This document shows positions 1 through 5,914 of a DNA stretch of 11,360 bases, piece by piece. Origin of the DNA: Acidimicrobiaceae bacterium (lineage in GTDB: Bacteria; Actinomycetota; Acidimicrobiia; Acidimicrobiales; Palsa-688); contig PMLI01000420.1 of the NCBI GenBank assembly GCA_003158835.1, positions 1-11,360 of the forward strand, in the 5' to 3' direction. The position numbers and the translations under genes were made by a program. The stretch's first letter is position 1. Each line of letters begins with the position of its first letter. A model generated the notes under the pieces. It was not told the DNA's origin, made no database searches, and was given only the letters and a program-made list of their open reading frames with translations.

Positions 1-556
1 AGATCATCGGCCCGTTCGGCTGCTGCGGTTACGACATCGCCCCGGGAGTGCTGTTCAGCGAGGCCTACGAGGGCTCATCGCCGAGCTGGAGCAGGCGACC
101 GGCATCCCGCAACAGACGGTGTCTCGGGAGTGGGGGGGGGCTGCTCAAGGCGGGCCTCCTCGCCGGCCGGCGGGTCGGCCGGCTTCACTTCGTCAAGCCC
201 AACGAGGCGTCGCCCTACTTCCCTGAGCTCGCCGTCCTCCTGCTAAAGGTGTTTGGTCCCCGCTCGGTGCTGGCCGAGCGGCTTGCGGACCTGGACGGGG
301 TCGAGGAGGCCTATCTGTTCGGCTCCTGGGCCCGGCGCTACGAAGTGAGCCGGGCCCGCCGCCGGGAGACATAGATGTAGTCGTGATCGGCCAGCCCGAC
401 GTCGACGCCGTCTACGAGGCCTGTCAAGAGGCCACCGCCATATTGGGCCAAGAGGTCAACCCCGTGGTCCTGACGCCGGCCGAGTGGCGGTCTAGTCGCT
501 CCGGTTTCGTCAAAGGGCTGCGCAGGGGCACCCTCGTGGCGCTGACAGGCGGTTAG
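1..556 (+). pseudogene. Winged-helix + MNT nucleotidyltransferase gene, 5' partial, two frame breaks
   Basis: Read across frames, the segment encodes a winged-helix DNA-binding region followed by a minimal nucleotidyltransferase. The wHTH part (LIAELEQATGIPQQTVSREW, from about base 74) lies in one frame. After the G run at 132-140 the match continues one base later (LLKAGLLAGRRVGRLHFVK ... FGSWARRYE). Near 345 it returns to the first frame (PGPPPGDIDVVVIG ... VNPVVLTPAEW) and stops at TAG 554-556. The GSW...DID spacing is the catalytic signature of MNT proteins, which transfer nucleotides; in MntA/HepT pairs the MNT protein modifies and neutralises a HEPN toxin. An extra G at 132-140 and a missing base near 345 would explain both shifts, and they cancel. 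Protein sequence is well preserved on both sides of each break, so they are either recent mutations or assembly errors. The N-terminus lies at or beyond the window edge and the first 70 bases are unclear in every frame. Confidence 0.75.
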
Positions 557-559
557 CCG

Positions 560-790
560 GTGGCAACGACCACGGTCGCCGACCTCCTCCGTGGCGGCCG
601 GGTCGAGAGGGTCACACCCGATATCGCTGCCGCCTGGGAGCGAGTTGCTGAGGCCAACGTCCACCTCGCCTCGTTGTCTCTGGCGTGTCTTCCGGACAGG
701 AGAATGGCCGTCTTCGTCTCGCTCGCAGAGGAAGCCTGCCACCGAGGTAGGGACATCCCACAACCCGGCGATGCACAGGGCCGGCTCTAG
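560..790 (+). pseudogene. HEPN-like partner of the MNT gene, truncated or degraded
   Basis: A GTG-started frame opens three bases after the stop of the MNT gene and encodes 76 residues. The first 40 or so (VADLLRGGRVERVTPDIAAA, then WERVAEANVHLASLSLA) look like the N-terminus of small HEPN-type proteins that commonly follow wHTH-MNT genes in actinobacteria. Those relatives run to roughly 130-150 residues and contain a helix with a YDAARKA-like core and a conserved GLR. Here the matching stretch (MAVFVSLAEEACHRG) is barely recognisable and the frame ends soon after. I see neither an Rx4-6H ribonuclease motif nor a continuation in the other frames. The intact family would be the toxin-like half of the pair. 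The decay matches that of the upstream gene and suggests the module is no longer functional. It could instead be a short divergent member. Confidence 0.5.
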
Positions 791-816
791 TTGACCCACT
801 TCGCCCCGCTCGCCCG

Positions 817-838
817 AGCCGCAACCCAGCCGCAACCC
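817..838 (+). repeat. Perfect 11-bp tandem direct repeat upstream of the importer operon
   Basis: AGCCGCAACCC occurs twice back to back (817-827 and 828-838). The 11-bp period is about one helical turn, so a protein binding both copies would contact one DNA face. It lies two bases before a TTGACG -35-like box. That is suggestive of an operator, but a chance slippage duplication is equally possible. Confidence 0.6.
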
Positions 839-840
839 GG

Positions 841-870
841 TTGACGGCCGCCGCCGGCTTGGGGGACACT
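841..870 (+). promoter_or_regulatory. Candidate promoter of the amino-acid importer operon
   Basis: TTGACG at 841-846 matches the -35 consensus in five of six bases. After an 18-base spacer, GACACT at 865-870 is a poor -10 (three of six). This is the best pair I can see in the 129-base gap before the solute-binding-protein gene. A start site near 877 would leave a leader of about 40 bases containing the AGGAG site at 908-912. Confidence 0.3.
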
Positions 871-907
871 GGTGGTCTCCTGGCTGAGTCGCCGGGAACC
901 GACGTAT

Positions 908-912
908 AGGAG
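908..912 (+). promoter_or_regulatory. Ribosome binding site for the solute-binding protein
   Basis: AGGAG sits seven bases before ATG 920, and a signal peptide follows immediately. This favours 920 over the upstream in-frame start at 872, which would add 16 polar residues before the signal peptide. Confidence 0.7.
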
Positions 913-919
913 CGTTCTC

Positions 920-1792
920 ATGTACCGACAGTTCGCTTTCCTGGCCGCCGCGTGTGCGGTCCTTCTCGCGGCAGGCGGGTCGTCTGCCAGCGCATCGGCC
1001 AAGACCGCCGCCGTACCCACCGGCGGCCCCCTGGGAACGGCCTGTGCGCCGGCGAAACTGAAGACCCTTCACCACGGCGTGCTGACCCTGGGCGCCGACG
1101 ACCCGCTTTATGAGCCCTGGTACGCAGGCAACAATCCCGCCAACGGGAAGGGCTTCGAAGACGCGGTTGCATATGCCGTGGCCGCCGAGCTCGGTTATCC
1201 CAAGGCGGAGGTCCATTGGGTACGGGTTACGTTCAACAACGCCATCGCTCCGGGGCCCAAGACATTCGACTACGACCTCGACGAGTTCTCCATCGACGCC
1301 CAGCGCCGCCAAGCTGTCGACTTTTCCACTCCCTACTACACCGTGCACGAGGCGATAGTCGGCTTGCGCGGCACCGCTGCCGCCAAGGCGCGTACCGTGG
1401 CTGCTGTTCGGAAGCTCCAACTCGGCGCCCAAGTGGGGACCACCGACTATACGACGATCGTGGACCAGATCCGGCCCACCAAGTCCCCACGGATCTACAA
1501 CTCCAACAGCGATGCGGTCCAGGCTTTGGAGGACGGCCAGATCCAGGGCCTTGTCGTCGACCTTCCCACCGCTTTTGAGATCACCTCGGGTGAGGCGAAG
1601 GGGACGACGATCATCGGCCAGCTGCAATCAGTTCCCGGCAACCCCGAACAGTTCGGGATCGTCCTCGACAAGGGGAGCCCATTGACCGCCTGCGTCGACA
1701 GGGCGGTTCTGCGCATATCGGCCAACGGTTCTCTGGCCGCGTTGAACAAGAAGTGGCTCGCCGAAGTCGGGGCGGCCCCCGTGCTCAAGTGA
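920..1792 (+). CDS. Extracellular solute-binding protein of a polar amino-acid ABC importer (SBP_bac_3 family)
   Basis: This 290-residue secreted protein would capture the substrate, probably an amino acid or related polar solute, and deliver it to the permease encoded next. ATG 920 is chosen for its AGGAG site and because a signal peptide follows at once: MYRQ, then a hydrophobic stretch ending LLAAGGSSASAS. The mature part has the family layout: a GFEDAVAYAVAAELGY segment (canonically GFDVDLA..IA..LG) near residues 77-92, and FDYDLDEFSIDAQRRQAVDF followed by STPYY around residues 116-141, which is the ligand-cleft region. The C-terminal lobe includes VVDLPTAFEIT, PEQFGIVLDKGSPL and a final LNKKWL. 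Length is normal. One oddity is that the usual lipobox LAACGSS reads LAAGGSS, so residue 19 is Gly rather than the lipidated Cys. The exact substrate cannot be read from the sequence. It is first in a three-gene operon; the permease gene starts 42 bases downstream. Confidence 0.9.
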   Translation: MYRQFAFLAAACAVLLAAGGSSASASAKTAAVPTGGPLGTACAPAKLKTLHHGVLTLGADDPLYEPWYAGNNPANGKGFEDAVAYAVAAELGYPKAEVHWVRVTFNNAIAPGPKTFDYDLDEFSIDAQRRQAVDFSTPYYTVHEAIVGLRGTAAAKARTVAAVRKLQLGAQVGTTDYTTIVDQIRPTKSPRIYNSNSDAVQALEDGQIQGLVVDLPTAFEITSGEAKGTTIIGQLQSVPGNPEQFGIVLDKGSPLTACVDRAVLRISANGSLAALNKKWLAEVGAAPVLK

Positions 1793-1834
1793 GCCCGCGG
1801 GGCCGGGTCCCGCCCGGATGAAGGTACTGCCCCG

Positions 1835-2749
1835 ATGAATTTGCGTGGCGGTGCCGCTCCTATCGAGATGCCCGCCGGCGTCCTAGTTTCTACGGCAGTA
1901 GCAGTGCCGCCTTTGAGCGAATTGGAGCTCGACCGCCGCCGTTACCGTCGAGGCCGGGCGCAGCGCTCGGCTCTGGTCGCCGTGATAAGCACGTCGCTGT
2001 TTGCCATCGTAGCGGTTGCCGCAGTGGTAAACGCCCCCGGCTGGGAACGTTTCCGCCAGGCTTTCCTTGATCTCAATGTTGCGTCGAGCAGCTTCTCGTT
2101 CATCCTCGGGGGCCTTTGGCTCAACCTCCGGCTTCTCGCCGTGACGGAGGTGGTAGTCCTCATAGTGGCGCTGTTCGTTGCCAGCCTGCGCACCCTGCGC
2201 AGCCCCGTGCTTTTCCCGTTCAGAGCAATGGCCACGGCGTACGTCGACTTCTTCCGGGGCCTCCCGCTCATAATCTTGCTGTACCTGGTCGGCTTCGGGC
2301 TCCCGTCTCTCCGCCTGTCGTTTGTGCCGACGGATCCGACCATCCTGGGCGGCATCGCCCTGGTGCTGTGTTACGGGGCATACGTGGCCGAGGTCTTCCG
2401 GTCGGGCATCGACGGCGTGCACCCCAGCCAGCGCAACGCGGCGGCATCCCTCGGTCTCAGCCCGTTGCAGACCATGCGCTTGGTCGTCCTCCCCCAAGCT
2501 GTGCGGCGTGTGCTGCCGCCGCTGCTCAACGACTTTGTCGCGTTGCAGAAGGACGTGGGCCTGGTGTCGTTGCTGGGTGCGGTCGACGCTATTCGTTCGG
2601 CCCAAATCATAAACGCCGAGACTTATAACTATACGCCCTACCTTGTTGCCGGCCTCATGTTCATCGCCCTGGCGGTCCCTTCGGGGCGCTTGGCCGATTA
2701 CGTCGGCGCCCGTGCCCGCCGCCGCGAACAGGCGGGCAGTGTCGTCTGA
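1835..2749 (+). CDS. Polar amino-acid ABC transporter permease (HisM/GlnP type)
   Basis: This 304-residue inner-membrane permease forms the translocation channel of the importer. About 50 mostly polar N-terminal residues precede the first hydrophobic segment (VAVISTSLFAIVAVAAVV). Further membrane segments follow around residues 88-115 (LNLRLLAVTEVVVLIVALFV), 140-155, 170-190 and 265-290. FRGLPLIILL is the family motif seen as FRGTPLLVQL in relatives. The EAA-type coupling loop, which docks on the ATPase, is AASLGLSPLQTMRLVVLPQA, near residues 200-220. LNDFVALQKDVGLVSLLGA is also typical. GAAGG at 1820-1824, ten bases before ATG 1835, is a plausible ribosome site. Only one permease gene is present, so a homodimer is expected. 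Its end overlaps the ATPase gene by 11 bases, implying translational coupling. Confidence 0.92.
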   Translation: MNLRGGAAPIEMPAGVLVSTAVAVPPLSELELDRRRYRRGRAQRSALVAVISTSLFAIVAVAAVVNAPGWERFRQAFLDLNVASSSFSFILGGLWLNLRLLAVTEVVVLIVALFVASLRTLRSPVLFPFRAMATAYVDFFRGLPLIILLYLVGFGLPSLRLSFVPTDPTILGGIALVLCYGAYVAEVFRSGIDGVHPSQRNAAASLGLSPLQTMRLVVLPQAVRRVLPPLLNDFVALQKDVGLVSLLGAVDAIRSAQIINAETYNYTPYLVAGLMFIALAVPSGRLADYVGARARRREQAGSVV

Positions 2750-3521
2750 GCCCGGGAACCTGGCGCTGACCGCGCCGGTACCCCCGGAAGTAGTGCTGGC
2801 GTGCCGGGGGGTGACCAAGGTCTTCGGCGACCATGCCGTGCTGCGAGGAGTCGACCTCGATGTCGGGCAACACAAGGCAGTGGTCCTGATAGGCGCGTCA
2901 GGTTCGGGCAAGTCAACCCTCCTGCGCTGCGTCAACCTGCTCGAGACCGTCAGTGATGGGACCATCCACCTCGATGGCGTGGATATCACCGACCCCCGTG
3001 TCGATGCCGTTGCCGTTCGCAGGCGTATCGGGACGGTCTTTCAGGCCTACAACCTCTTCCCGCACTTGTCCGTGCTCGACAACGTCATGCTCGCGCCGCG
3101 GGTGGTGCACAAGGTCCCCGCGGCGGAGGCCCGGGAACGAGCCATGAACCTGCTGGGCCGCGTCGGCCTGGCGGACAAGGCCGCCGCTTACCCGGACCGG
3201 TTGTCGGGGGGCCAGGCGCAGCGCACTGCCATCGCCCGCGCCCTCGCCTACCAACCGCGGCTGTTGCTGCTCGACGAGATCACCAGCGCCCTCGACCCTG
3301 AGCTCGTGGGTGAAGTGCTGGCCCTTGTCCGGGAGGTGAAGGCCCAGGGCATGACGATCCTGATGGCCACCCACGAGATGGGTTTCGCCCGGGAAGTGGC
3401 CGACACTGTCTGTTTCCTCGACGGTGGGGTGGTTGTCGAGAGCGGCCCACCGGCCCAGGTCCTCGCCAACCCGACCGAGGCGCGCACCCGCCGGTTCCTG
3501 GAGCGTTTCATCAGCCGCTGA
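2739..3521 (+). CDS. Polar amino-acid ABC transporter ATP-binding protein (GlnQ/HisP type)
   Basis: This 260-residue cytoplasmic ATPase powers the importer. Walker A is GASGSGKST at residues 52-60. The Q-loop region is FQAYNLFPHLSVLDNV. The ABC signature is LSGGQAQR at 155-162, Walker B is LLLLDEITSALDPE with Asp179 and Glu180, and the H-loop His is 212 (ATHEMGF). DEITSALDPE and HEMGFAREV are characteristic of the polar amino-acid subfamily. The frame is open from 2643, but the extra N-terminus would be permease sequence read in another frame. GTG 2739 gives a normal family length and an 11-base overlap with the permease. GTG 2793 is an alternative that would sit right against the conserved LACRGVTKVFG start. 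No downstream gene of the transporter follows. Confidence 0.93.
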   Translation: MSSEPGNLALTAPVPPEVVLACRGVTKVFGDHAVLRGVDLDVGQHKAVVLIGASGSGKSTLLRCVNLLETVSDGTIHLDGVDITDPRVDAVAVRRRIGTVFQAYNLFPHLSVLDNVMLAPRVVHKVPAAEARERAMNLLGRVGLADKAAAYPDRLSGGQAQRTAIARALAYQPRLLLLDEITSALDPELVGEVLALVREVKAQGMTILMATHEMGFAREVADTVCFLDGGVVVESGPPAQVLANPTEARTRRFLERFISR

Positions 3522-3621
3522 GTGCTCTGAGGTGGCCGCGCTCGTCAACGCCGCGCTCGACTGCGGGGGCGCCTACACCACCGCCACCGCTACCGGTTGG
3601 TCAATTATGGATAGAGCCGGG
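3522..3621. other. Non-coding stretch after the importer operon
   Basis: No convincing gene, RNA or repeat family is visible. A plus-strand frame remains open through it but encodes low-complexity Ala/Thr-rich sequence (an ACC/GCC-rich run near 3574-3594) and continues antisense to the small minus-strand gene. I take it as spacer. Confidence 0.5.
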
Positions 3622-3641
3622 GCCCACCCTAAGTCGTGGGC
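3622..3641 (-). terminator. Hairpin just downstream of the small minus-strand gene
   Basis: GCCCAC (3622-3627) pairs with GTGGGC (3636-3641) across an 8-base loop, about ten bases past the minus-strand stop at 3651-3653. No T run follows on either strand, so it would be at best a weak or factor-assisted terminator. It could also serve the importer operon on the plus strand. Confidence 0.3.
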
Positions 3642-3650
3642 TGATGGATC

Positions 3651-3817
3651 TCAGGCTGCGCCTGGGAACACGGCTGCGGGCGTCCACGCGGGATCGAAGT
3701 CCGTGTTTTCGACGACCCATTTCTGGACGCGGGGGACCACCCAGAGCGAGTAGATGCCTTGCGTGATGATCATCAACAGGAACCACTTGACCCTCAGTCC
3801 GAACAGTTGCAGTCCAT
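3651..3817 (-). pseudogene. Small DUF898/YjgN-like membrane protein, frame broken after the start
   Basis: On the minus strand an AGGAGG site (3828-3823) lies five bases before ATG 3817-3815, but that frame stops after seven codons. Inserting one C after codon 2 (GAC-CTG instead of GACTG) restores a 55-residue protein beginning MDLQLFGLRVKWFLLMIITQ, then GIYSLWVVPRVQKWVVENTD, and ending at TGA 3653-3651. The pattern of basic residues, hydrophobic segment, T.GIY..W, R..KW...NT resembles the repeating unit of DUF898/YjgN-type membrane proteins, here present only once. The alternative is an intact 53-residue protein starting at CTG 3812-3810, ten bases after the AGGAGG. The function of this family is unknown to me. 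It is the only minus-strand gene in the window and lies divergent to the fucosidase gene. Confidence 0.55.
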
Positions 3818-3822
3818 TGGAA

Positions 3823-3828
3823 CCTCCT
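3823..3828 (-). promoter_or_regulatory. Strong ribosome binding site for the small minus-strand gene
   Basis: A perfect AGGAGG on the minus strand lies five bases before an ATG and ten before the in-frame CTG of the membrane-protein frame. It is the best Shine-Dalgarno match I noticed in the window, and it is the main reason to treat the short minus-strand frame as a real gene. Confidence 0.6.
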
Positions 3829-3909
3829 GTTCGAGTGACGGCCTAGGAGCTTAATGGCGGCGCTCAGTGGCGGCCCATCCAGGTGGTCACGTCGACCGGC
3901 CCGGAGCGG

Positions 3910-3915
3910 TATCGT
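3910..3915 (+). promoter_or_regulatory. Candidate -10 box for a leaderless fucosidase transcript
   Basis: TATCGT fits the actinobacterial TANNNT -10 pattern and ends 11 bases before ATG 3927. No Shine-Dalgarno site lies in the usual window (the nearest GGAG is 22 bases upstream). A leaderless or near-leaderless message is therefore plausible. No clear -35 is visible. Confidence 0.3.
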
Positions 3916-3926
3916 GACTGACTGAA

Positions 3927-5198
3927 ATGGGCACACGGGAATGGTTCAAGGGCGCTGGCCTGGGCCTGTTCGTTCACTGGGACCACGCTAGCCAGCAGGG
4001 GATCGAAATCTCATGGCCGTTGGTCGGCAAGTCCATCGTGCCCGGCTCGGCCCGCGTCGAGGACGAAGTGAGCATCGAGCAGTACCAGTCCAGCGCCGCT
4101 ACCTTCGACCCGGTTTTATGGGATCCCGCCGGCCTGGCGCGTTTGGCGCGGTCCTGCGGGGCGCGCTATGTGGTCCTGACCGCCAGGCACCACGCCGGCT
4201 TTTCCATGTTCCACACTAAGTTCTCGACCTTTTCCATCGAGCACTCCCCCTACCGGCGTGACATAGTGCGTGAGTTTGTCGAAGCCGTGCGGGCCGAGGG
4301 CCTACGGGTCGGGATCTATTACTCGCTGCCGGACTGGGCCCACCCTAACTACCCCCGGTTCGGCGAAGCGGACAAGCCCTATGCCCGCAGTGCTTATCGC
4401 CGCCCCCCGGTGGGAGAGTGGGAACTGTACCGGCAGTACCTGAGGGGCCAGCTCACGGAGCTGTTGACGAATTATGGGCCGGTCGACCTGGTCTGGTTCG
4501 GCGGGGAATGGGAGCGCACGGCGGAGGAATGGGACGCCCCCGGGCTTCGGGCATTGGTCCGGTCTTTTCAGCCAGACGCGATCGTCAACGACCGGCTTCC
4601 CGGGCAGGGCGATTATGTGACCCCGGAACAGGCTTTGCCGACCGAGCCCCCACCGGGGCCCTGGGAGATGTGCCTCACCATGAACAGGGGTTGGGCGTGG
4701 AGGCCGCCCGATAACGACTACAAGCCCGCCCGCCGGGTGGCCCGGTACCTGGCTGAGGTCGCCGCTCAAGGGGGCAACCTGCTGCTCAATATCAGCCCCA
4801 AGGGGGACGGCAGCCTGCCCGAGGCGCAGGTAGCGCGGCTCAAAGAGCTTGGAGCGTGGCTCGCTACGCACGGGGAGAGCGTGATCGGCGTGGGACCGGT
4901 CAAGCCGCCGGTGCAGTTCTACGGGCCGGTCACGCGACGCGGCTCCCGGCTCTACTTGCACCTGGTAATGCGTCCCACGGACCTGCTGGCGGTCCGGGGC
5001 GTCCCCGTCCGGCGCGTCCGGCGGGTGACGCTGCTTGGCCGCGAGGTCGACCTCGGGTACGAGACCAATCTGGAAGTGAGTTCGGGGCCAGGGTCGACCG
5101 AGGACACTCTGGGCGAAATGCTGATCGGCGCCGGCGAGCCGACCGGTTCGCTTCATGACGTAGTAGCGATCGATTTCGACCGGCTGGACGCACGCTGA
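3927..5198 (+). CDS. GH29 alpha-L-fucosidase homologue with nucleophile Asp replaced by Gly
   Basis: The family hydrolyses terminal alpha-L-fucose with retention, using an Asp nucleophile. This 423-residue protein has no signal peptide, so it is probably cytoplasmic. ATG 3927 directly precedes the conserved start (WFKGAGLGLFVHWDHAS). The TIM-barrel landmarks are present in order: VVLTARHHAGFSMF near residues 81-94, GLRVGIYYSLPDW, GPVDLVWFGGEWERTAEEWD near 185-204, IVNDRLPGQGD, WEMCLTMNRGWAW and GGNLLLNISPKGDGSLP. A C-terminal beta-domain follows (FYGPVTRRGSRLYLHLVMRP). Two active-site positions differ from the family. WFDG, which carries the nucleophile, reads WFGG (Gly192, codon GGC at 4500-4502), and KHHDGF reads RHHAGF (Ala90). 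Each is one base from the expected codon. Length and the rest of the fold are intact. It may be an inactive or altered-function homologue, or the bases may be assembly errors. It forms no evident operon with its neighbours. Confidence 0.88.
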   Translation: MGTREWFKGAGLGLFVHWDHASQQGIEISWPLVGKSIVPGSARVEDEVSIEQYQSSAATFDPVLWDPAGLARLARSCGARYVVLTARHHAGFSMFHTKFSTFSIEHSPYRRDIVREFVEAVRAEGLRVGIYYSLPDWAHPNYPRFGEADKPYARSAYRRPPVGEWELYRQYLRGQLTELLTNYGPVDLVWFGGEWERTAEEWDAPGLRALVRSFQPDAIVNDRLPGQGDYVTPEQALPTEPPPGPWEMCLTMNRGWAWRPPDNDYKPARRVARYLAEVAAQGGNLLLNISPKGDGSLPEAQVARLKELGAWLATHGESVIGVGPVKPPVQFYGPVTRRGSRLYLHLVMRPTDLLAVRGVPVRRVRRVTLLGREVDLGYETNLEVSSGPGSTEDTLGEMLIGAGEPTGSLHDVVAIDFDRLDAR

Positions 5199-5250
5199 CC
5201 GGCACCCGAAGGGGCCCGTCTATGTCCCACCTCGCGCTGCCAGGGGACCA

Positions 5251-5853
5251 TTGACGTGGTCCGGGGTATGCGCCAACAGTCCCGTAGCACGGGCCCGAGC
5301 GGTCGAGGCGCCGGGGGAGCACACCCCGACCGAGGTCCCACTGCCCGAAGCGAGCGTGGGAGGAATGTCCGGTCTGCTGGAAATCCTGGAGACGCACGGC
5401 GGTCGGGAGGGCCTGCACGAGCTGGCCCACCAGCTGACCTTCGAGGTGGACGACCTCCTACCCCTGGTCGACGGCCTGCAGCTCCTGGGCTTTGCCGACG
5501 TGGACAGGGCCCAGATCGAAGTGACGGAGATGGGAAAGGTTTTCGCCACCGCTGACATCGACCCCAGCAAGGAGATCTTTGCCCGCCAGGCGCGCCAGAA
5601 CGCGCCGCTGGTGCGGGCCATCTGCAACGCTCTCGGCACTACCAAAGACGGCACCCTGGGCGAGGGTTTCTTCCTCGACCTGCTTCGGCGCGGGTTCTCC
5701 GAGGAAGAGGCTCGCAAGCAGATCGCCATCGACGGGGCCCGCTTCGCCGAATTGTTTGCCTTCAACGCTGACAAGAGGCAGCTAGAGCTCGAGATCGTTC
5801 TCGTGGACGAGAACGGGGATCTCAGGCCTTCGCTCGGGGCCAGGCCGGGTTAG
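5251..5853 (+). CDS. Stand-alone AAA-associated C-terminal domain protein (PF09821-like)
   Basis: This 200-residue protein consists mainly of the domain usually found at the C-terminus of nitrate/sulfonate/taurine-type ABC ATPases. The domain begins at PLPEASVGGMSGLLEIL (about residue 31), and continues with a winged-helix-like part (HELAHQLTFEVDDLLPLVDG, LLGFADVDRAQIEVTEMGKVF). It then has KEIFARQARQNAPLVRAI and the closing FSEEEARKQIAIDGARFAEL. No Walker A or signature motif is present, and no matching ATPase lies nearby, so the protein cannot hydrolyse ATP itself. A regulatory or partner-binding role is inference. The start is uncertain: TTG 5251, three bases after a GGGGA, is the only start codon I find between the fucosidase stop and the domain. 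The roughly 30-residue N-terminal extension is unconserved in appearance. It begins 52 bases after the fucosidase stop. Confidence 0.72.
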   Translation: MTWSGVCANSPVARARAVEAPGEHTPTEVPLPEASVGGMSGLLEILETHGGREGLHELAHQLTFEVDDLLPLVDGLQLLGFADVDRAQIEVTEMGKVFATADIDPSKEIFARQARQNAPLVRAICNALGTTKDGTLGEGFFLDLLRRGFSEEEARKQIAIDGARFAELFAFNADKRQLELEIVLVDENGDLRPSLGARPG

Positions 5854-5880
5854 TCGCCGGGCCAGGCCGGGTTGGTCGCC
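5837..5880 (+). repeat. 22-bp tandem duplication spanning a stop codon
   Basis: Two 22-base copies (5837-5858 and 5859-5880) differ at a single position. Each starts GGGCCAGGCC and ends GTCGCC. The difference is TAG in copy 1, the stop codon at 5851-5853, against TGG in copy 2. This looks like a replication-slippage duplication in the short gap before the NatA-like gene. Confidence 0.8.
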
Positions 5881-5902
5881 GGGGCGAGCCTGGGGGTGGA
5901 CC

Positions 5903-5908
5903 TAGTCT
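5903..5908 (+). promoter_or_regulatory. Candidate -10 box for a leaderless NatA-like transcript
   Basis: TAGTCT fits TANNNT and ends six bases before GTG 5915, the spacing expected if transcription starts at the start codon itself. GAGG at 5909-5912 is too close to act as a Shine-Dalgarno site. No -35 match is evident. Confidence 0.3.
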
Positions 5909-5914
5909 GAGGCC

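Noticed and set aside
872..919. Upstream start extending the solute-binding protein by 16 residues
   Set aside because: The extension is polar, would precede the signal peptide and lacks a ribosome site. ATG 920 has AGGAG at seven bases.
338..1627. 429-codon minus-strand open frame opposite the solute-binding protein and MNT region
   Set aside because: It is antisense to a well-supported gene, has low-complexity Arg/Gly/Pro-rich composition and no recognisable motif. It is a high-GC shadow frame.
2643..2738. N-terminal extension of the ATPase inside the permease gene
   Set aside because: It is permease sequence read in another frame; conserved ATPase sequence begins only after 2790.
3882..3900. 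Short inverted repeat GGTC-ACGTC-GACC upstream of the fucosidase gene
   Set aside because: A four-base stem is too short to distinguish from chance in this base composition.
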